A DNA stretch of 64,000 bases from assembly GCF_014268455.2 (NCBI RefSeq), contig NZ_CP077085.1:5869001-5933000 (forward strand). Direction: 5' to 3'. Every line of letters begins with the position of its first letter. Within the stretch, counting starts at the first letter, position 1. The notes below the pieces were generated by a model. That model did not search any database, was not told the DNA's origin, and worked only from the letters and a program-made list of their open reading frames with translations. The translations under genes and the position numbers were made by a program. Source of the stretch: Pseudomonas shahriarae. GTDB taxonomy: Bacteria; Pseudomonadota; Gammaproteobacteria; Pseudomonadales; Pseudomonadaceae. Positions 45,734-55,349 of this stretch are shown here, piece by piece.

Positions 45734-46147
45734 TTAAACGGGTTTGGCGCCCATCAACCCGGCAATCGCCACAAACCCCACCAGGCTGACAATCGCCAGG
45801 GCCAGGGTGAACTTCGCACTGCCCGTACCGCCCAGCCGCAGGCGATTGAGGCGCACCACCAGCCAGAACCAGGCCAGCGCCGCGACGCTGTAGATCACGC
45901 TGGAACCCAGGATCCACGTCTGCCCCAACGGCCAGCCGACCAGGTGCACCAGCCACCAGCCGGTAAACGGCATGCTCACCAGGCTTACGCCCATCAACAA
46001 CCAGACAAACAGCCATGGCCGATGCAACGTAACCGCCGGGCCAGCGGCGCGCTTGCGCCAGCTCAGCACGGCCAGGGCCAGGCCACTGGCCAACAGCAGC
46101 ACCGTTGCCACCATGTGGATCGTCTTGAGGGTTGTCAGATATTCCAT
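45734..46147 (-). CDS. DUF2269-family small membrane protein
   Basis: This 137-residue protein has four predicted membrane helices (about residues 6-27, 45-62, 80-102 and 113-132) and a short basic loop (SWRKRAAG). It begins MEYLTTLKTIHMVATVLLL, with a His in the first helix that is conserved in DUF2269 proteins, suggesting possible haem or metal contact. The function is unknown. It is 40 bases downstream of ilvA on the same strand. Confidence 0.78.
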   Translation of the reverse strand: MEYLTTLKTIHMVATVLLLASGLALAVLSWRKRAAGPAVTLHRPWLFVWLLMGVSLVSMPFTGWWLVHLVGWPLGQTWILGSSVIYSVAALAWFWLVVRLNRLRLGGTGSAKFTLALAIVSLVGFVAIAGLMGAKPV

Positions 46148-46187
46148 GCTCTCGATTCCTTAAAGGCCGCCCAATCAGCGTAGTCGC

Positions 46188-47702
46188 TCAACCGAGGAAC
46201 AGCTGATAGGCCGGGTTGTCGCTTTCATCCCAATACGGGTAACCAATCGCTGCCAACGCCGCCGGCACCAGATGGCGCTCGTTGGCCGGCACTTGCAGCC
46301 CGGCGACCACACGGCCGTCGGCCGCGCCGTGGTTGCGATAGTGGAACATCGAGATGTTCCAGCGCCCGCCCAATTTGTTAAGAAAGTTGAACAAGGCCCC
46401 CGGACGCTCCGGGAACTCGAAGCGGAACACCAGTTCATTGCTGACGTGCGCCGCGTGGCCGCCGACCATATGGCGAATGTGCAACTTGGCCAGTTCGTTC
46501 TCGGTCAGGTCCAGCACCGGGAAACCCTGCTCGCTCAGGCTGGCAATCAGCGCGCTGCGCGGGTCGGTTTCCGGGTGGGTCTGCACCCCGACAAAAATGT
46601 GCGCTTCGCTGCCGGAATGGTAGCGGTAGTTGAATTCGGTGATCTGGCGCTTGCCCACAGCCTCGCAGAAGGCCTTGAAGCTGCCCGGGCGCTCGGGAAT
46701 GGTCACGGCAATGATCGCCTCGCGACCTTCACCCAACTCGGCGCGCTCGGCCACATGGCGCAGGCGGTCGAAGTTGACGTTGGCCCCGGAATCAATGGCG
46801 ACAAAGGTCTGGCCGCTGACACCACGGGTTTCTACATACTTCTTGATCCCCGCCACGCCCAATGCCCCTGCAGGCTCGGTGATGGAGCGGGTGTCGTCGT
46901 AGATATCCTTGATCGCCGCGCAGATTTCATCGGTGCTGACGGTGATCACTTCATCCACGTAGTCCTTGCAGATATCGAAGGTGTGCTGGCCGATCTGCGC
47001 CACCGCCACGCCATCGGCAAAGATCCCCACGGCCGGCAGCACCACGCGCTCGCCCGCGGCCATGGCAGCCTGCAGGCAATTGGAGTCGTCCGGCTCGACA
47101 CCGATGATCTTGATCTCCGGGCGCAGGTACTTCACATACGCCGCGATACCGGCAATCAGGCCACCACCGCCCACCGGGACGAAAATCGCGTCCAGCGGCC
47201 CCGGGTGCTGGCGCAGGATCTCCATCGCCACGGTGCCCTGCCCGGCAATGGTGTGCGGATCATCGTAAGGGTGAATGTAGACGTAGCCTTTTTCGTCGAC
47301 CAGCTTCAGCGAATACGCCAGCGCTTCCGGAAAGGAGTCGCCATGCAGCACCACTTTGCCGCCACGGGAGCGTACGCCTTCGACTTTGATTTCCGGGGTG
47401 GTCTTGGGCATCACGATCGTGGCCTTGACCCCCAGCACCTTGGCCGCCAGGGCCAGGCCCTGGGCATGGTTACCCGCCGAGGCGGTGACCACGCCACGGG
47501 CGCGTTCTTCGGCCGTCAGTTGGGTCAACTTGTTGTAGGCGCCGCGAATCTTGAAGGAAAACACCGGCTGCAAGTCTTCGCGCTTGAGCCAGACCTTGTT
47601 GCCCAGGCGCTCGGAGAGCTGGCGGGCGGTCTGCAACGGGGTTTCCACGGCAACGTCGTAAACGCGCGAGGTGAGGATCTTTTTGACGTACTGTTCGAGC
47701 AT
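46188..47702 (-). CDS. ilvA: Threonine ammonia-lyase, biosynthetic (IlvA)
   Basis: IlvA is a PLP enzyme that converts threonine to 2-oxobutyrate, the first step of isoleucine synthesis, and supplies the pathway that uses IlvD (19795). It has 504 residues. The PLP lysine lies in [12 protein letters not shown] near residue 58, and the phosphate-binding loop is [13 protein letters not shown]. The C-terminal 180 residues hold two ACT-like regulatory subdomains ([13 protein letters not shown] and [21 protein letters not shown]), typical of the isoleucine-inhibited biosynthetic form. It is divergent from rpiA. Confidence 0.95.
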   Translation of the reverse strand: MLEQYVKKILTSRVYDVAVETPLQTARQLSERLGNKVWLKREDLQPVFSFKIRGAYNKLTQLTAEERARGVVTASAGNHAQGLALAAKVLGVKATIVMPKTTPEIKVEGVRSRGGKVVLHGDSFPEALAYSLKLVDEKGYVYIHPYDDPHTIAGQGTVAMEILRQHPGPLDAIFVPVGGGGLIAGIAAYVKYLRPEIKIIGVEPDDSNCLQAAMAAGERVVLPAVGIFADGVAVAQIGQHTFDICKDYVDEVITVSTDEICAAIKDIYDDTRSITEPAGALGVAGIKKYVETRGVSGQTFVAIDSGANVNFDRLRHVAERAELGEGREAIIAVTIPERPGSFKAFCEAVGKRQITEFNYRYHSGSEAHIFVGVQTHPETDPRSALIASLSEQGFPVLDLTENELAKLHIRHMVGGHAAHVSNELVFRFEFPERPGALFNFLNKLGGRWNISMFHYRNHGAADGRVVAGLQVPANERHLVPAALAAIGYPYWDESDNPAYQLFLG

Positions 47703-47794
47703 CGGAAAGCATCACTGGGCGGGTTGGGCAGGGCCGAGGAGTCTAACCCGCCTTTTGGCCGGACGACCACACGAATCCAGAGGTTTTGTTGGGT

Positions 47795-47800
47795 TATACT
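47795..47800 (+). promoter_or_regulatory. Candidate -10 element of rpiA
   Basis: TATACT sits 39 bases before the rpiA ATG. No good -35 is seen at the right distance, so the promoter is either weak or activator-dependent. The same hexamer and flank (TATACTC) occur before rlmI. Confidence 0.35.
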
Positions 47801-47838
47801 CGCGCCCCTCTTTACTCCCCGCCCGTTCCGGAGCCCGC

Positions 47839-48510
47839 ATGACCCAGGATCAACTCAAACAGGCAGTGGCCCAGGCCGCCGTCGATTTAATCCTTCCTAA
47901 ACTCGACGATAAAAGCATCGTCGGCGTCGGCACCGGCTCCACCGCCAATTGCTTCATTGACGCGCTGGCCTTGCACAAGGGCGCATTCGACGGCGCCGTG
48001 GCCAGCTCCGAAGCCACCGCCGCGCGCCTCAAGGGCCATGGCATTCCGGTGTACGAGCTCAATACCGTGAGCGACCTGGAGTTCTACGTCGACGGCGCCG
48101 ATGAAAGCGACGAGCACCTGAACCTGATCAAGGGCGGCGGCGCAGCCCTGACCCGCGAGAAGATCGTCGCGGCCGTGGCCAAGACCTTTATCTGCATCGC
48201 CGACGCCAGCAAGCTGGTCCCGGTCCTGGGCAACTTCCCGCTGCCCGTCGAAGTGATCCCCATGGCCCGCAGCCACGTGGCTCGCGAGCTGGTGAAACTG
48301 GGCGGCGACCCGGTGTACCGCGAAGGTGTGCTGACCGATAACGGCAACATCATCCTCGACGTGTTCAACATGCAGATCACCAACCCGGTGGAGCTGGAGA
48401 CCCAGATCAATGCCATCGTCGGTGTGGTGACCAATGGCTTGTTTGCGGCACGGCCTGCTGATGTGCTGCTGCTGGGGACCCGTGAAGGCGTGAAGACCCT
48501 CAAGGCCTAA
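47839..48510 (+). CDS. rpiA: Ribose-5-phosphate isomerase A
   Basis: RpiA interconverts ribose-5-phosphate and ribulose-5-phosphate in the pentose phosphate pathway. It has 223 residues. Conserved segments are [14 protein letters not shown] (phosphate-binding), [20 protein letters not shown] (catalytic region) and [17 protein letters not shown]. The ATG at 47839 ([16 protein letters not shown]) is preferred: a CCGGAG sits just upstream and upstream codons overlap the promoter region. It is divergent from ilvA and followed by a REPIN. Confidence 0.96.
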   Translation: MTQDQLKQAVAQAAVDLILPKLDDKSIVGVGTGSTANCFIDALALHKGAFDGAVASSEATAARLKGHGIPVYELNTVSDLEFYVDGADESDEHLNLIKGGGAALTREKIVAAVAKTFICIADASKLVPVLGNFPLPVEVIPMARSHVARELVKLGGDPVYREGVLTDNGNIILDVFNMQITNPVELETQINAIVGVVTNGLFAARPADVLLLGTREGVKTLKA

Positions 48511-48872
48511 GTACACACAGAACCCCTGTGGGAGCGGGCTTGCTCGCGAATACGGTGTGCCAGTCACCGATTTTGCTAGCTGACACACCGCATTCGCGAG
48601 CAAGCCCGCTCCCACATTTTTGACCGCGCTCCATCCGATGGACATGTAACAAAACCGCTACTTTTCGCAGCATCCCCTCCCCCGCCTGCCCCAATCTGTG
48701 CGCCAGGTCACGGCAGCCCCCGCCGCATCTGGTATCAAATCCGTTACAACTTATAGCCAGGCGACCCCCACTTCCAACAACGCGCCAATTCGCGCTTGCC
48801 CCATGGAATGAGGCGCGCATTGTGCAGTCGGTCCCGCCGAGCCACTCCCTCAACCACCTCAAGGAAGACCTT
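48511..48872. other. 362-base intergenic region between rpiA and the autotransporter gene
   Basis: The first part (48527-48615) is a REPIN. The remaining 250 bases precede the aaaA-like gene and should contain its promoter. The stretch around 48650-48800 is C-rich and has no clear -35/-10 pair. A short frame from the GTG at 48822 merges with the autotransporter gene but is better explained as leader. Confidence 0.6.
48527..48615. repeat. REPIN with long arms after rpiA
   Basis: Arms of about 32 bases with one mismatch: TGTGGGAGCGGGCTTGCTCG onward from 48527, and the inverted copy ending at 48615. Pairing continues past the REP core into CGGTGTG/CACACCG. This is one of the longest stems in the window. 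Confidence 0.94.
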
Positions 48873-50819
48873 GTGATCAAGCCCCTAGCCCTCGCTGTCA
48901 GCGTTGCCTGTGCCCTGCTGTCGACTCAATCCCATGCCTACGACTATGGCGAGCACGCCAATGTCACCCTGGAAAAGCTGATCACCGACTACCCCGGCCG
49001 CTATCGCGGCACGGCCAACTTCGCCGGGGCCGCCGACTGGATGCAGAGCCAGATGGGCAGCGCCTATGACATCAGCCGCCAGGATTTCACCTGGAATGGC
49101 GGCAGCCGCGCCTCGCAGAACGTGGTGGCCTACGCCGCCGGCACCAAACCGCAGTACGTGGTGATTGGCGCGCACTTCGATACCTACTTCGGCCGCCCGG
49201 CCCTGCAAGGCCTGGACGACAACGGTTCAGGCGCCAGCGTGCTGACCGAAGTGGCGAAGAACCTCGGCGGCCTGCAACTGGAAAACGGCTTGCAGATCGT
49301 CGGCTTCGGCGCCGAAGAGGAAGGCTTGCGTGGCTCCAGGGCCTTTGTCGATTCGTTGAGCGCCAGCCAGCGCGCCAATATGCTGGCCATGATCAACCTC
49401 GACAGCCTGATCACCGGCGACATGATGTACGCCCACGCCGGCCAGAACAGCACCGCCAACCCGGCCCTCGCCTCATTGCGCGAGCACACCTTCCAGATCG
49501 CCAAGGAGCTGAACATCAACCTGTTCACCAACCCCGGCCTGGACGCGCAATACCCCGCCGGCACCGGCTGTTGCAGTGACGGCGAAGCCTTCGAGGGGCT
49601 CAATATCCCAATCCTGTATGTGGAAGCCACCAACTGGGAACTGGGTGCCCTGGACGGCTACACCCAGACCGACAACCCGGCGATCCCCGGCGGCTCGACC
49701 TGGCACGACCCCGATGAAGACAACAAGACGGTCCTGACCAACGCCTTCGGCCAGGAACGCATCGACCAGCGCCTGCGCGACTATTCGCGCCTGCTCAGCC
49801 GCCTGGTGCTGGAGCTGACCAATGCCGACTTGATGGCTTCCACCACCTCGGGCGGCGCAGTTGCGCGCAATATGCAGGACAACCTGCAGCGCCAGCACCA
49901 GGCCATGGTGCGCCTGCATGACCGGCGCTGGCTGACCCTGCAATCGGCCAGCCGTGAAGTGGGCAGTTTCGATGGCGAGATCGGCGTGGACGGCGAATAC
50001 AACCCGGACAGCGGCTTCGACACCGCCCCCAACCCCGAGGCCCGGCGCCTGGGCCTGCATGCCCTGGGCGACTATCAACTGAGCAGCAGCCTGAACATCG
50101 GCGCCAGCCTCAGCTACCTCAACGGCCGCGACAAGCTGGAACACCGTGGCAAGCTGCAAAGCGACACCTGGCAAGCTGCGGTCTACGCCCTGTTGAACGA
50201 TGGCGGCCCGACCTGGCTGGCCGGTGACCTGAGCGTGGGCCACAGCAGCTTCGACTCAAAACGCAACCTGCTGATCCAGGCCAATGGTGGCCCCGTGCTG
50301 CTTAACCAGCAACTGACTGGCGAGACCGACGCCCTGTCCCTGGGTGCCCGAGTGCTCGGCGGTTATGACTTCGATCTGGGCGCGATCAAGACCGGGCCGT
50401 TTGCCGGGCTCGATTACAGCCACTCGCGCATCGACAAGTTCCACGAGAAGCAGAACCTGCGCACCGCCCTCGAATATGAAGAGCAATCCTTCGACTCCCT
50501 TGAAGCCAGCCTCGGCTGGCGTGTGCGCGGTGCCGTGGCCCTGCCTTACGGCCTGAGCCTGATGCCCTACGGCGACATCGCCTGGGTCAAGGAATTGGCC
50601 GACGGCCGCCTCGACGACCTCGACCTGACCGCCCGCGCCGACGGCCAGGCCCGCACCGCACGCCTGGGTTCAGTGGACAAGAGTTTCGGCCGCGCGCAGG
50701 TCGGCAGCCAATTGGCGATCACCCCACAGCTTGGGGTGTACGCCGAAGTGAACGGCCGCCTGGGCCATGCCGAAGGCAGCCAGACCGGCTATTCGCTGGG
50801 TGTGCAGTGGATGTTCTGA
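48873..50819 (+). CDS. aaaA: Autotransporter aminopeptidase, AaaA-like (M28 passenger)
   Basis: This surface-exposed autotransporter has 648 residues. The GTG start at 48873 (AAGGA upstream) gives a signal peptide ending LLSTQSHA. The passenger is an M28 zinc peptidase with IGAHFDTYFGR, LDDNGSGASVL and GFGAEEEGLRGSRAF as metal and catalytic segments. From about residue 370 an autotransporter beta-barrel follows, ending in the terminal aromatic WMF. In P. aeruginosa the syntenic AaaA (PA0328) removes N-terminal arginine from peptides. The arginine specificity is inferred from orthology only. Confidence 0.85.
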   Translation: MIKPLALAVSVACALLSTQSHAYDYGEHANVTLEKLITDYPGRYRGTANFAGAADWMQSQMGSAYDISRQDFTWNGGSRASQNVVAYAAGTKPQYVVIGAHFDTYFGRPALQGLDDNGSGASVLTEVAKNLGGLQLENGLQIVGFGAEEEGLRGSRAFVDSLSASQRANMLAMINLDSLITGDMMYAHAGQNSTANPALASLREHTFQIAKELNINLFTNPGLDAQYPAGTGCCSDGEAFEGLNIPILYVEATNWELGALDGYTQTDNPAIPGGSTWHDPDEDNKTVLTNAFGQERIDQRLRDYSRLLSRLVLELTNADLMASTTSGGAVARNMQDNLQRQHQAMVRLHDRRWLTLQSASREVGSFDGEIGVDGEYNPDSGFDTAPNPEARRLGLHALGDYQLSSSLNIGASLSYLNGRDKLEHRGKLQSDTWQAAVYALLNDGGPTWLAGDLSVGHSSFDSKRNLLIQANGGPVLLNQQLTGETDALSLGARVLGGYDFDLGAIKTGPFAGLDYSHSRIDKFHEKQNLRTALEYEEQSFDSLEASLGWRVRGAVALPYGLSLMPYGDIAWVKELADGRLDDLDLTARADGQARTARLGSVDKSFGRAQVGSQLAITPQLGVYAEVNGRLGHAEGSQTGYSLGVQWMF

Positions 50820-50826
50820 CCCGCGC

Positions 50827-51747
50827 CTACCGCTGCTCGGGCTTTTTCTTGAAGACATAGAACAGGTTCGGCTCACTCACCAGGTACAACGTGCCATCGT
50901 CATCCATGGCGATACCCTCGGCTTGGGGCACGCGTTTTTTCAAGCCATTGCGCCCCTTGAGCAGCGACAAGCTGCTCAAGGGGCGACCGTCGATATCCAG
51001 TTCCAGCACCAGGTACGACTCATCGGACAGCGCCAGTAAATGGCCGCTGCGCTCATCGTATTGCAGGCTGGACAGGTCGCGTACAAACAGCCCGGCATCG
51101 CGTCGGGGGTTGTTGACTACGTGGACCGAGTAGGTTTTTTCCGGTTTGAAATGGGGAAAGCCGTGCACTTCGTAGATCAGCATCGGGTCCCGCTCCTTGG
51201 CGACAAACAGGCGCTTGCCCACCGAGTCATAGGCCAGCCCTTCAAAGCCTTTATTGCCCTTCAGGTGCACACCCAGGGTCATCTGCTCGGCCTCGGCCGC
51301 GTCGAGAAACTGCGTGTCGTCCTCCAGGTGAATCTTGATCAGCCGCTGCTGGCGCTCATCGCTGACCACATAGGTGTTCTCGCTGATGAACTCCACCGCT
51401 TCGGCATCGCCAAACCCCACCAGGTTGATACGCCGCAGGATCTTGCCGTCCAGGGACAGTTCAACCAGTTCGGCGTTTTGATTGGTCACGGTAAACAGGC
51501 TCTTGCGCACCGGGTCGTAGGTCAACGCCGAGACATCATCATCCAGGCCCTCAATCACCTGGGCTTCCAGCACCACCTCATAGTCCGCCAGGCCAATGGA
51601 GCGTTCATCCAGCGGCTGGCGCCAGGTCTGCCAGTTGAACCAGGCGCGCTCGAATAAACGAAACTGCTGGGCAACCACGCCCACGGCAACCAGGGCGATC
51701 AACAGTAGGATAAGAAGGGCAGGTTTGGGGCGGGCAAATCGGCGCAT
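50827..51747 (-). CDS. SdiA-regulated (YjiK-like) protein, copy 1
   Basis: This 306-residue protein has an N-terminal membrane anchor (LLILLLIALVAVGVVA) followed by a beta-propeller-like domain of the SdiA-regulated family. Repeated blades include VSALTYDPVRKSLFTVTNQ, FEGLAYDSVGKRLFVAKE and AEGIAMDDDGTLYLVSEPN. The function is unknown; related YjiK proteins are exported. It is convergent with the autotransporter gene (seven bases apart) and 121 bases from a paralogue on the same strand. Confidence 0.83.
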   Translation of the reverse strand: MRRFARPKPALLILLLIALVAVGVVAQQFRLFERAWFNWQTWRQPLDERSIGLADYEVVLEAQVIEGLDDDVSALTYDPVRKSLFTVTNQNAELVELSLDGKILRRINLVGFGDAEAVEFISENTYVVSDERQQRLIKIHLEDDTQFLDAAEAEQMTLGVHLKGNKGFEGLAYDSVGKRLFVAKERDPMLIYEVHGFPHFKPEKTYSVHVVNNPRRDAGLFVRDLSSLQYDERSGHLLALSDESYLVLELDIDGRPLSSLSLLKGRNGLKKRVPQAEGIAMDDDGTLYLVSEPNLFYVFKKKPEQR

Positions 51748-51868
51748 GGAGGCTGGCTCAAAGTCAAAACTGGCAAATGAATATCACAGCCGTCTGAATT
51801 TAAACTTAAACGCAGCTCAATGTCTGGGGAATGCCGCGCATAGAGAAGAGTCCGACGTAATCAATCAG

Positions 51869-52795
51869 CTATTTCTGCTTATCGAACCGATAAAACAGAT
51901 TGGGCTCGCTGACCATGTACAGCGTGCCGTTTTCGTCCATGGTTACGCCTTCGGCGCGGGGGATCGTGCTTTTCAGGCCATTGAAGCCGCCCAGCACGGT
52001 CATGAAGCTGACCTGCTGACCCTTTTCGTCCAGCTCCAGCAGCAGATGAGAGTCGGCGGACAGCACCAACAGGTGGCCGGTACGCGGATCGACACTCAAG
52101 GCCGAGAGGTTGCGGATATCCAGTTCGGAGCTGGGCAACTTCCGCTTGTCGCCCGCCAGGACCTGGCCGCCATCGCTGGCCCAGGTAAACAACTGCGCCG
52201 GGCGCTCGATACCCAGCACCAGCTGTTGATTGCGTTTGTCCCAGGTGATGGCCTCGAATGCCTTGTTCTGGTTCTCGGAGGGGCCCAGGTCGTAGCTTGG
52301 GAAGTCGGCGAAAGCCAGTTCGTGGGTGTCGGCATCCACCTTGACCAGCGTCACGTTGTGCCTGCGCTCATCCACGATGCCTATCACGCCGTTTTCCATG
52401 ACCGTCACGCCTTCCGGGTTGCTCCAGCCCACCAGGGGAATCTTGCGCAGCACATCGCCCTGCAGGCTGAGTTCCACCAGGAACGGGTTGCGGCCCATCA
52501 CTGCGAATAAGGTTTTGGTCTGCGGGTTGTAGGCCAGGTCCGACGCTTCGTCCTTTTCCATGCCGGGCAATGGCTTGGCGTCGATCACCGTCTGGTAGTC
52601 CGGAAGCCAGACGCTTTCTCGGCGTTCGACCGGGCTTTCAAAGCGCTCCAACACCCATAACGCGCCCCGGTCATCCCAGTGCATCAACCAGGAAACCCCG
52701 TACATGATCACCCCGGCCAGCAACAGCCAGGAGTACCAGCGCATATTCAGGCGCGGGCGCGGGGTGGGATTCGCAGAAGAAAGGGGTACGGCCAT
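51869..52795 (-). CDS. SdiA-regulated (YjiK-like) protein, copy 2
   Basis: This is a 308-residue paralogue of the previous gene, with the same layout: membrane anchor (WYSWLLLAGVIMYGVSWLM), then blades such as ASDLAYNPQTKTLFAVMGR and AEGVTMDENGTLYMVSEPN. Sequence identity between the copies is clear in the blades and in the ending (VSEPNLFY) but low in the N-terminus, so the duplication is not recent. The start at 52795 (MAVPLSSANP) is reasonable. Function unknown. Confidence 0.82.
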   Translation of the reverse strand: MAVPLSSANPTPRPRLNMRWYSWLLLAGVIMYGVSWLMHWDDRGALWVLERFESPVERRESVWLPDYQTVIDAKPLPGMEKDEASDLAYNPQTKTLFAVMGRNPFLVELSLQGDVLRKIPLVGWSNPEGVTVMENGVIGIVDERRHNVTLVKVDADTHELAFADFPSYDLGPSENQNKAFEAITWDKRNQQLVLGIERPAQLFTWASDGGQVLAGDKRKLPSSELDIRNLSALSVDPRTGHLLVLSADSHLLLELDEKGQQVSFMTVLGGFNGLKSTIPRAEGVTMDENGTLYMVSEPNLFYRFDKQK

Positions 52796-52939
52796 GGAGG
52801 CATTCCAGATAATCGGCTGTCGGTGATGGCCCAGGGCTCAGAGCGCCTGGGTGCCATATGGCCGAGGATTATCCGGATGGCGTGTGAAAAAAATGCAAAG
52901 CCCTGATGTGCGCAGCACGCACAAATAATCTGTGTACGA

Positions 52940-53050
52940 GCTTGTGTGGGAGCCGGGCTCGCCCGCGATGCAAGCACCGTGGTGTATCAGGCACACCGCG
53001 GGGATGCTATCGCAGGCAAGCCAGTTCCCACACAAGCCGGCTCCTACAGA
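52940..53050. repeat. Compound REPIN with an extra half element
   Basis: Outer arms GCTTGTGTGGG (52940 on) and CCCACACAAGC (to 53037) enclose REP cores that are not fully complementary (GCCGGGCTCGCC versus GCAGGCAAGCCAG). A further partial REP (CCGGCTCCTACAG, 53037-53049) follows. It looks like an eroded or composite copy between two genes on the same strand. Confidence 0.82.
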
Positions 53051-53059
53051 GAGATGGGG

Positions 53060-53725
53060 TTAGCGTACGGCGCTTTCGAAGCGACTGACACCCGGCAATT
53101 CCAGCACCAGTTCGTCACCCACTTGCAGCGGGCCCACGCCCACAGGGGTGCCGGTCAGGATCACATCCCCGGCCTGCAGCGAGAAGCAACCGGCCATGTG
53201 CTGGATCATCGGCACGATCGGGTTGAGCATCTGCGCGCTGTTACCGTCCTGGCGCACCTGGCCATTGATGGTCAGGCGAATGCCGATATCGGTAAAGTCC
53301 GGGAAGGTGCTGCCCACCACGAACGGGGCAATGACCGCCGCGCCGTCGAAGGACTTGGCGATTTCCCACGGCAGGCCCTTGGCCTTGAGTTCGGCCTGCT
53401 TGTCGCGCAAGGTCAGGTCCAGGGCCGGGGCGAAGCCGGAGATGGCGTCCAGCACTTCTTCACGGCTCGGGGTTTTCGACAGGGGTTTGCCGATCAGCAC
53501 CGCGATTTCCGCTTCGTAATGCACCGAACCGCGCTCGGCTGGAATGGCAAAGCCGCCTTCCAACGGCACCACGCAACTGCCCGGCTTGATAAACAGCAGA
53601 GGCTCGGTCGGCACCGGGTTATCCAGTTCCTTCGCGTGTTCGGCGTAGTTGCGCCCGATGCAGACCACTTTACCCAGTGGAAAGTGGATGTTGGTGCCGT
53701 CGACGTACTTGTGCTGATAGCTCAT
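53060..53725 (-). CDS. Fumarylacetoacetate hydrolase family protein
   Basis: This is a 221-residue FAH-superfamily enzyme, usually a metal-dependent acylpyruvate hydrolase or oxaloacetate decarboxylase. The segments KVVCIGRNYAEHAKEL, HYEAEIAVLIGKPLSKT and GDVILTGTPVGVGPLQVGD cover the metal and substrate sites, with the acidic triad from EAE and a downstream Asp. It lies 24 bases downstream of the 2-hydroxyglutarate dehydrogenase gene on the same strand and is probably cotranscribed. A shared role in removing 2-oxo acid by-products is possible but not shown. Confidence 0.86.
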   Translation of the reverse strand: MSYQHKYVDGTNIHFPLGKVVCIGRNYAEHAKELDNPVPTEPLLFIKPGSCVVPLEGGFAIPAERGSVHYEAEIAVLIGKPLSKTPSREEVLDAISGFAPALDLTLRDKQAELKAKGLPWEIAKSFDGAAVIAPFVVGSTFPDFTDIGIRLTINGQVRQDGNSAQMLNPIVPMIQHMAGCFSLQAGDVILTGTPVGVGPLQVGDELVLELPGVSRFESAVR

Positions 53726-53749
53726 GGCCCGCTTCCTCTTTCGTGATGG

Positions 53750-55144
53750 TTAAACAGCGAAGATCTTGCCCGGGTTCATGATCCCGTTCGGGTCGAACAC
53801 CGCTTTCACTGCCTTCATGTATTCGATTTCAACCGGAGAACGGCTGTACGTCAGGTAGTCGCGCTTGGTCATGCCCACGCCATGCTCGGCGGAGATCGAG
53901 CCGTTGTACTTCTCGACGGTCTCGAACACCCACTTGTTGACGGTGGCGCACTTGGCGAAGAACTCGTCCTTGGACAGGTTTTGCGGCTTGAGGATGTTCA
54001 AGTGCAAGTTGCCATCACCGATATGGCCGAACCAGACAATTTCGAAGTCTGGGTAGTGTTCGCCGACGATCGCGTCGATTTCCTTGAGAAATGCCGGCAC
54101 TTTCGACACGGTGACCGAGATGTCGTTCTTGTACGGCGTCCAGTGGGAGATGGTCTCGGAGATGTACTCGCGCAGCTTCCACAGGTTGTGCAACTGGGTT
54201 TCGCTCTGGCTCATCACGCCATCCAGCACCCAGCCCTGCTCGACGCAGTGTTCGAAGGTTTCCAGGGCGTGGTTGGCCACTTCTTCGGTAGTGGCTTCGA
54301 ATTCCAGCAGGGCGTAGAAAGGGCACTCGGTGTCGAACGGCGCCGGCACATCGCCACGGCCGAGGACTTTGGCCAATGCCTTGTCGGAAAAGAACTCAAA
54401 GGCGGTCAGGTCCAGCTTGCTCTGGAACGCGTGCAGTACCGGCATGATCGAGTCGAAGTCAGCAGTGCCCAACACCATGGCGGTGAGGTTTTTCGGCGCC
54501 CGGTCCAGGCGCATGGTGGCTTCGACCACAAAGCCCAGGGTGCCTTCGGCGCCGATAAACAGCTGGCGCATGTCGTAGCCGGTGGCGTTCTTGATCAAGT
54601 CGCGGTTCAGTTCCAGCACATCGCCCTTGCCGGTGACGACCTTCATGCCCGCCACCCAGTTACGGGTCATGCCGTAGCGAATGACCTTGATCCCGCCGGC
54701 ATTGGTGCCGATATTGCCGCCAATCTGGCTGGAACCGGACGAGGCGAAGTCCACCGGGTAGTACAGGCCGTTTTCTTCGGCGACGTTCTGCAACTGCTTG
54801 GTGACCACACCCGGCTGGCACACGGCGGTGCGATCGGTGAGGTTCACGTCGAGGATCTGGTTCATATAGTCGAACGACACCACCACTTCGCCATTGGCCG
54901 CCACGGCGGCCGCCGACAGACCGGTACGCCCACCGGATGGCACCAGCGCCACCTTGTGCGTGTTGGCCCAGCGGACAATGGCCTGCACCTGTTCAATGGT
55001 CTTGGGGAAGACGATAGCGGTCGGCGCGGGGGCGAAGTGCTTGGTCCAATCCTTGCCGTAAGCCTCCAGGGAGTCGGCATCGGTCAGCACTTTGCCGGGC
55101 TCAACCAGGGTCTTTAGCTCATCAATCAGGGCAGGATGGGTCAT
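53750..55144 (-). CDS. D-2-hydroxyglutarate dehydrogenase (FAD)
   Basis: This FAD-linked oxidoreductase has 464 residues. The PCMH-type FAD domain (about 40-220) includes VPSGGRTGLSAAAVA and SSGSSQIGGNIGTNAGG. The C-terminal domain has the metal-binding His residues in WFGHIGDGNLHLN and ends HGVGMTKRDYLTYSRSPVE. In P. aeruginosa the orthologue (PA0317) oxidises D-2-hydroxyglutarate made by SerA. The ATG at 55144 is chosen because the family sequence begins MTHPALIDEL. It is divergent from serA, a functional pairing that supports the assignment. Confidence 0.9.
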   Translation of the reverse strand: MTHPALIDELKTLVEPGKVLTDADSLEAYGKDWTKHFAPAPTAIVFPKTIEQVQAIVRWANTHKVALVPSGGRTGLSAAAVAANGEVVVSFDYMNQILDVNLTDRTAVCQPGVVTKQLQNVAEENGLYYPVDFASSGSSQIGGNIGTNAGGIKVIRYGMTRNWVAGMKVVTGKGDVLELNRDLIKNATGYDMRQLFIGAEGTLGFVVEATMRLDRAPKNLTAMVLGTADFDSIMPVLHAFQSKLDLTAFEFFSDKALAKVLGRGDVPAPFDTECPFYALLEFEATTEEVANHALETFEHCVEQGWVLDGVMSQSETQLHNLWKLREYISETISHWTPYKNDISVTVSKVPAFLKEIDAIVGEHYPDFEIVWFGHIGDGNLHLNILKPQNLSKDEFFAKCATVNKWVFETVEKYNGSISAEHGVGMTKRDYLTYSRSPVEIEYMKAVKAVFDPNGIMNPGKIFAV

Positions 55145-55349
55145 CGACAGAACTCTCGAACAATTCATGGTCATCCTGAGAACGCTTCACGTCGCAGGAA
55201 TGAGTGTTTAGCGGGGCGCGTATGCTAGCATACCGCCCCCGCAGGACAGAGCCCAAGGGCGTTTCTGCGGTGACGGCTTTCCTGCCGTCCGGGTCAGCTT
55301 AAGCGATCCGATTCCCTGCCATTTTTCTCCGGGATACAGGTTTACGCAG

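Noticed and set aside
46272..47900. 542-codon plus-strand frame opposite ilvA
   Set aside because: Antisense shadow of ilvA; no ribosome-binding site and no recognisable protein features.
53882..55117. 411-codon plus-strand frame opposite the 2-hydroxyglutarate dehydrogenase
   Set aside because: Shadow frame; the minus-strand protein has all family motifs.
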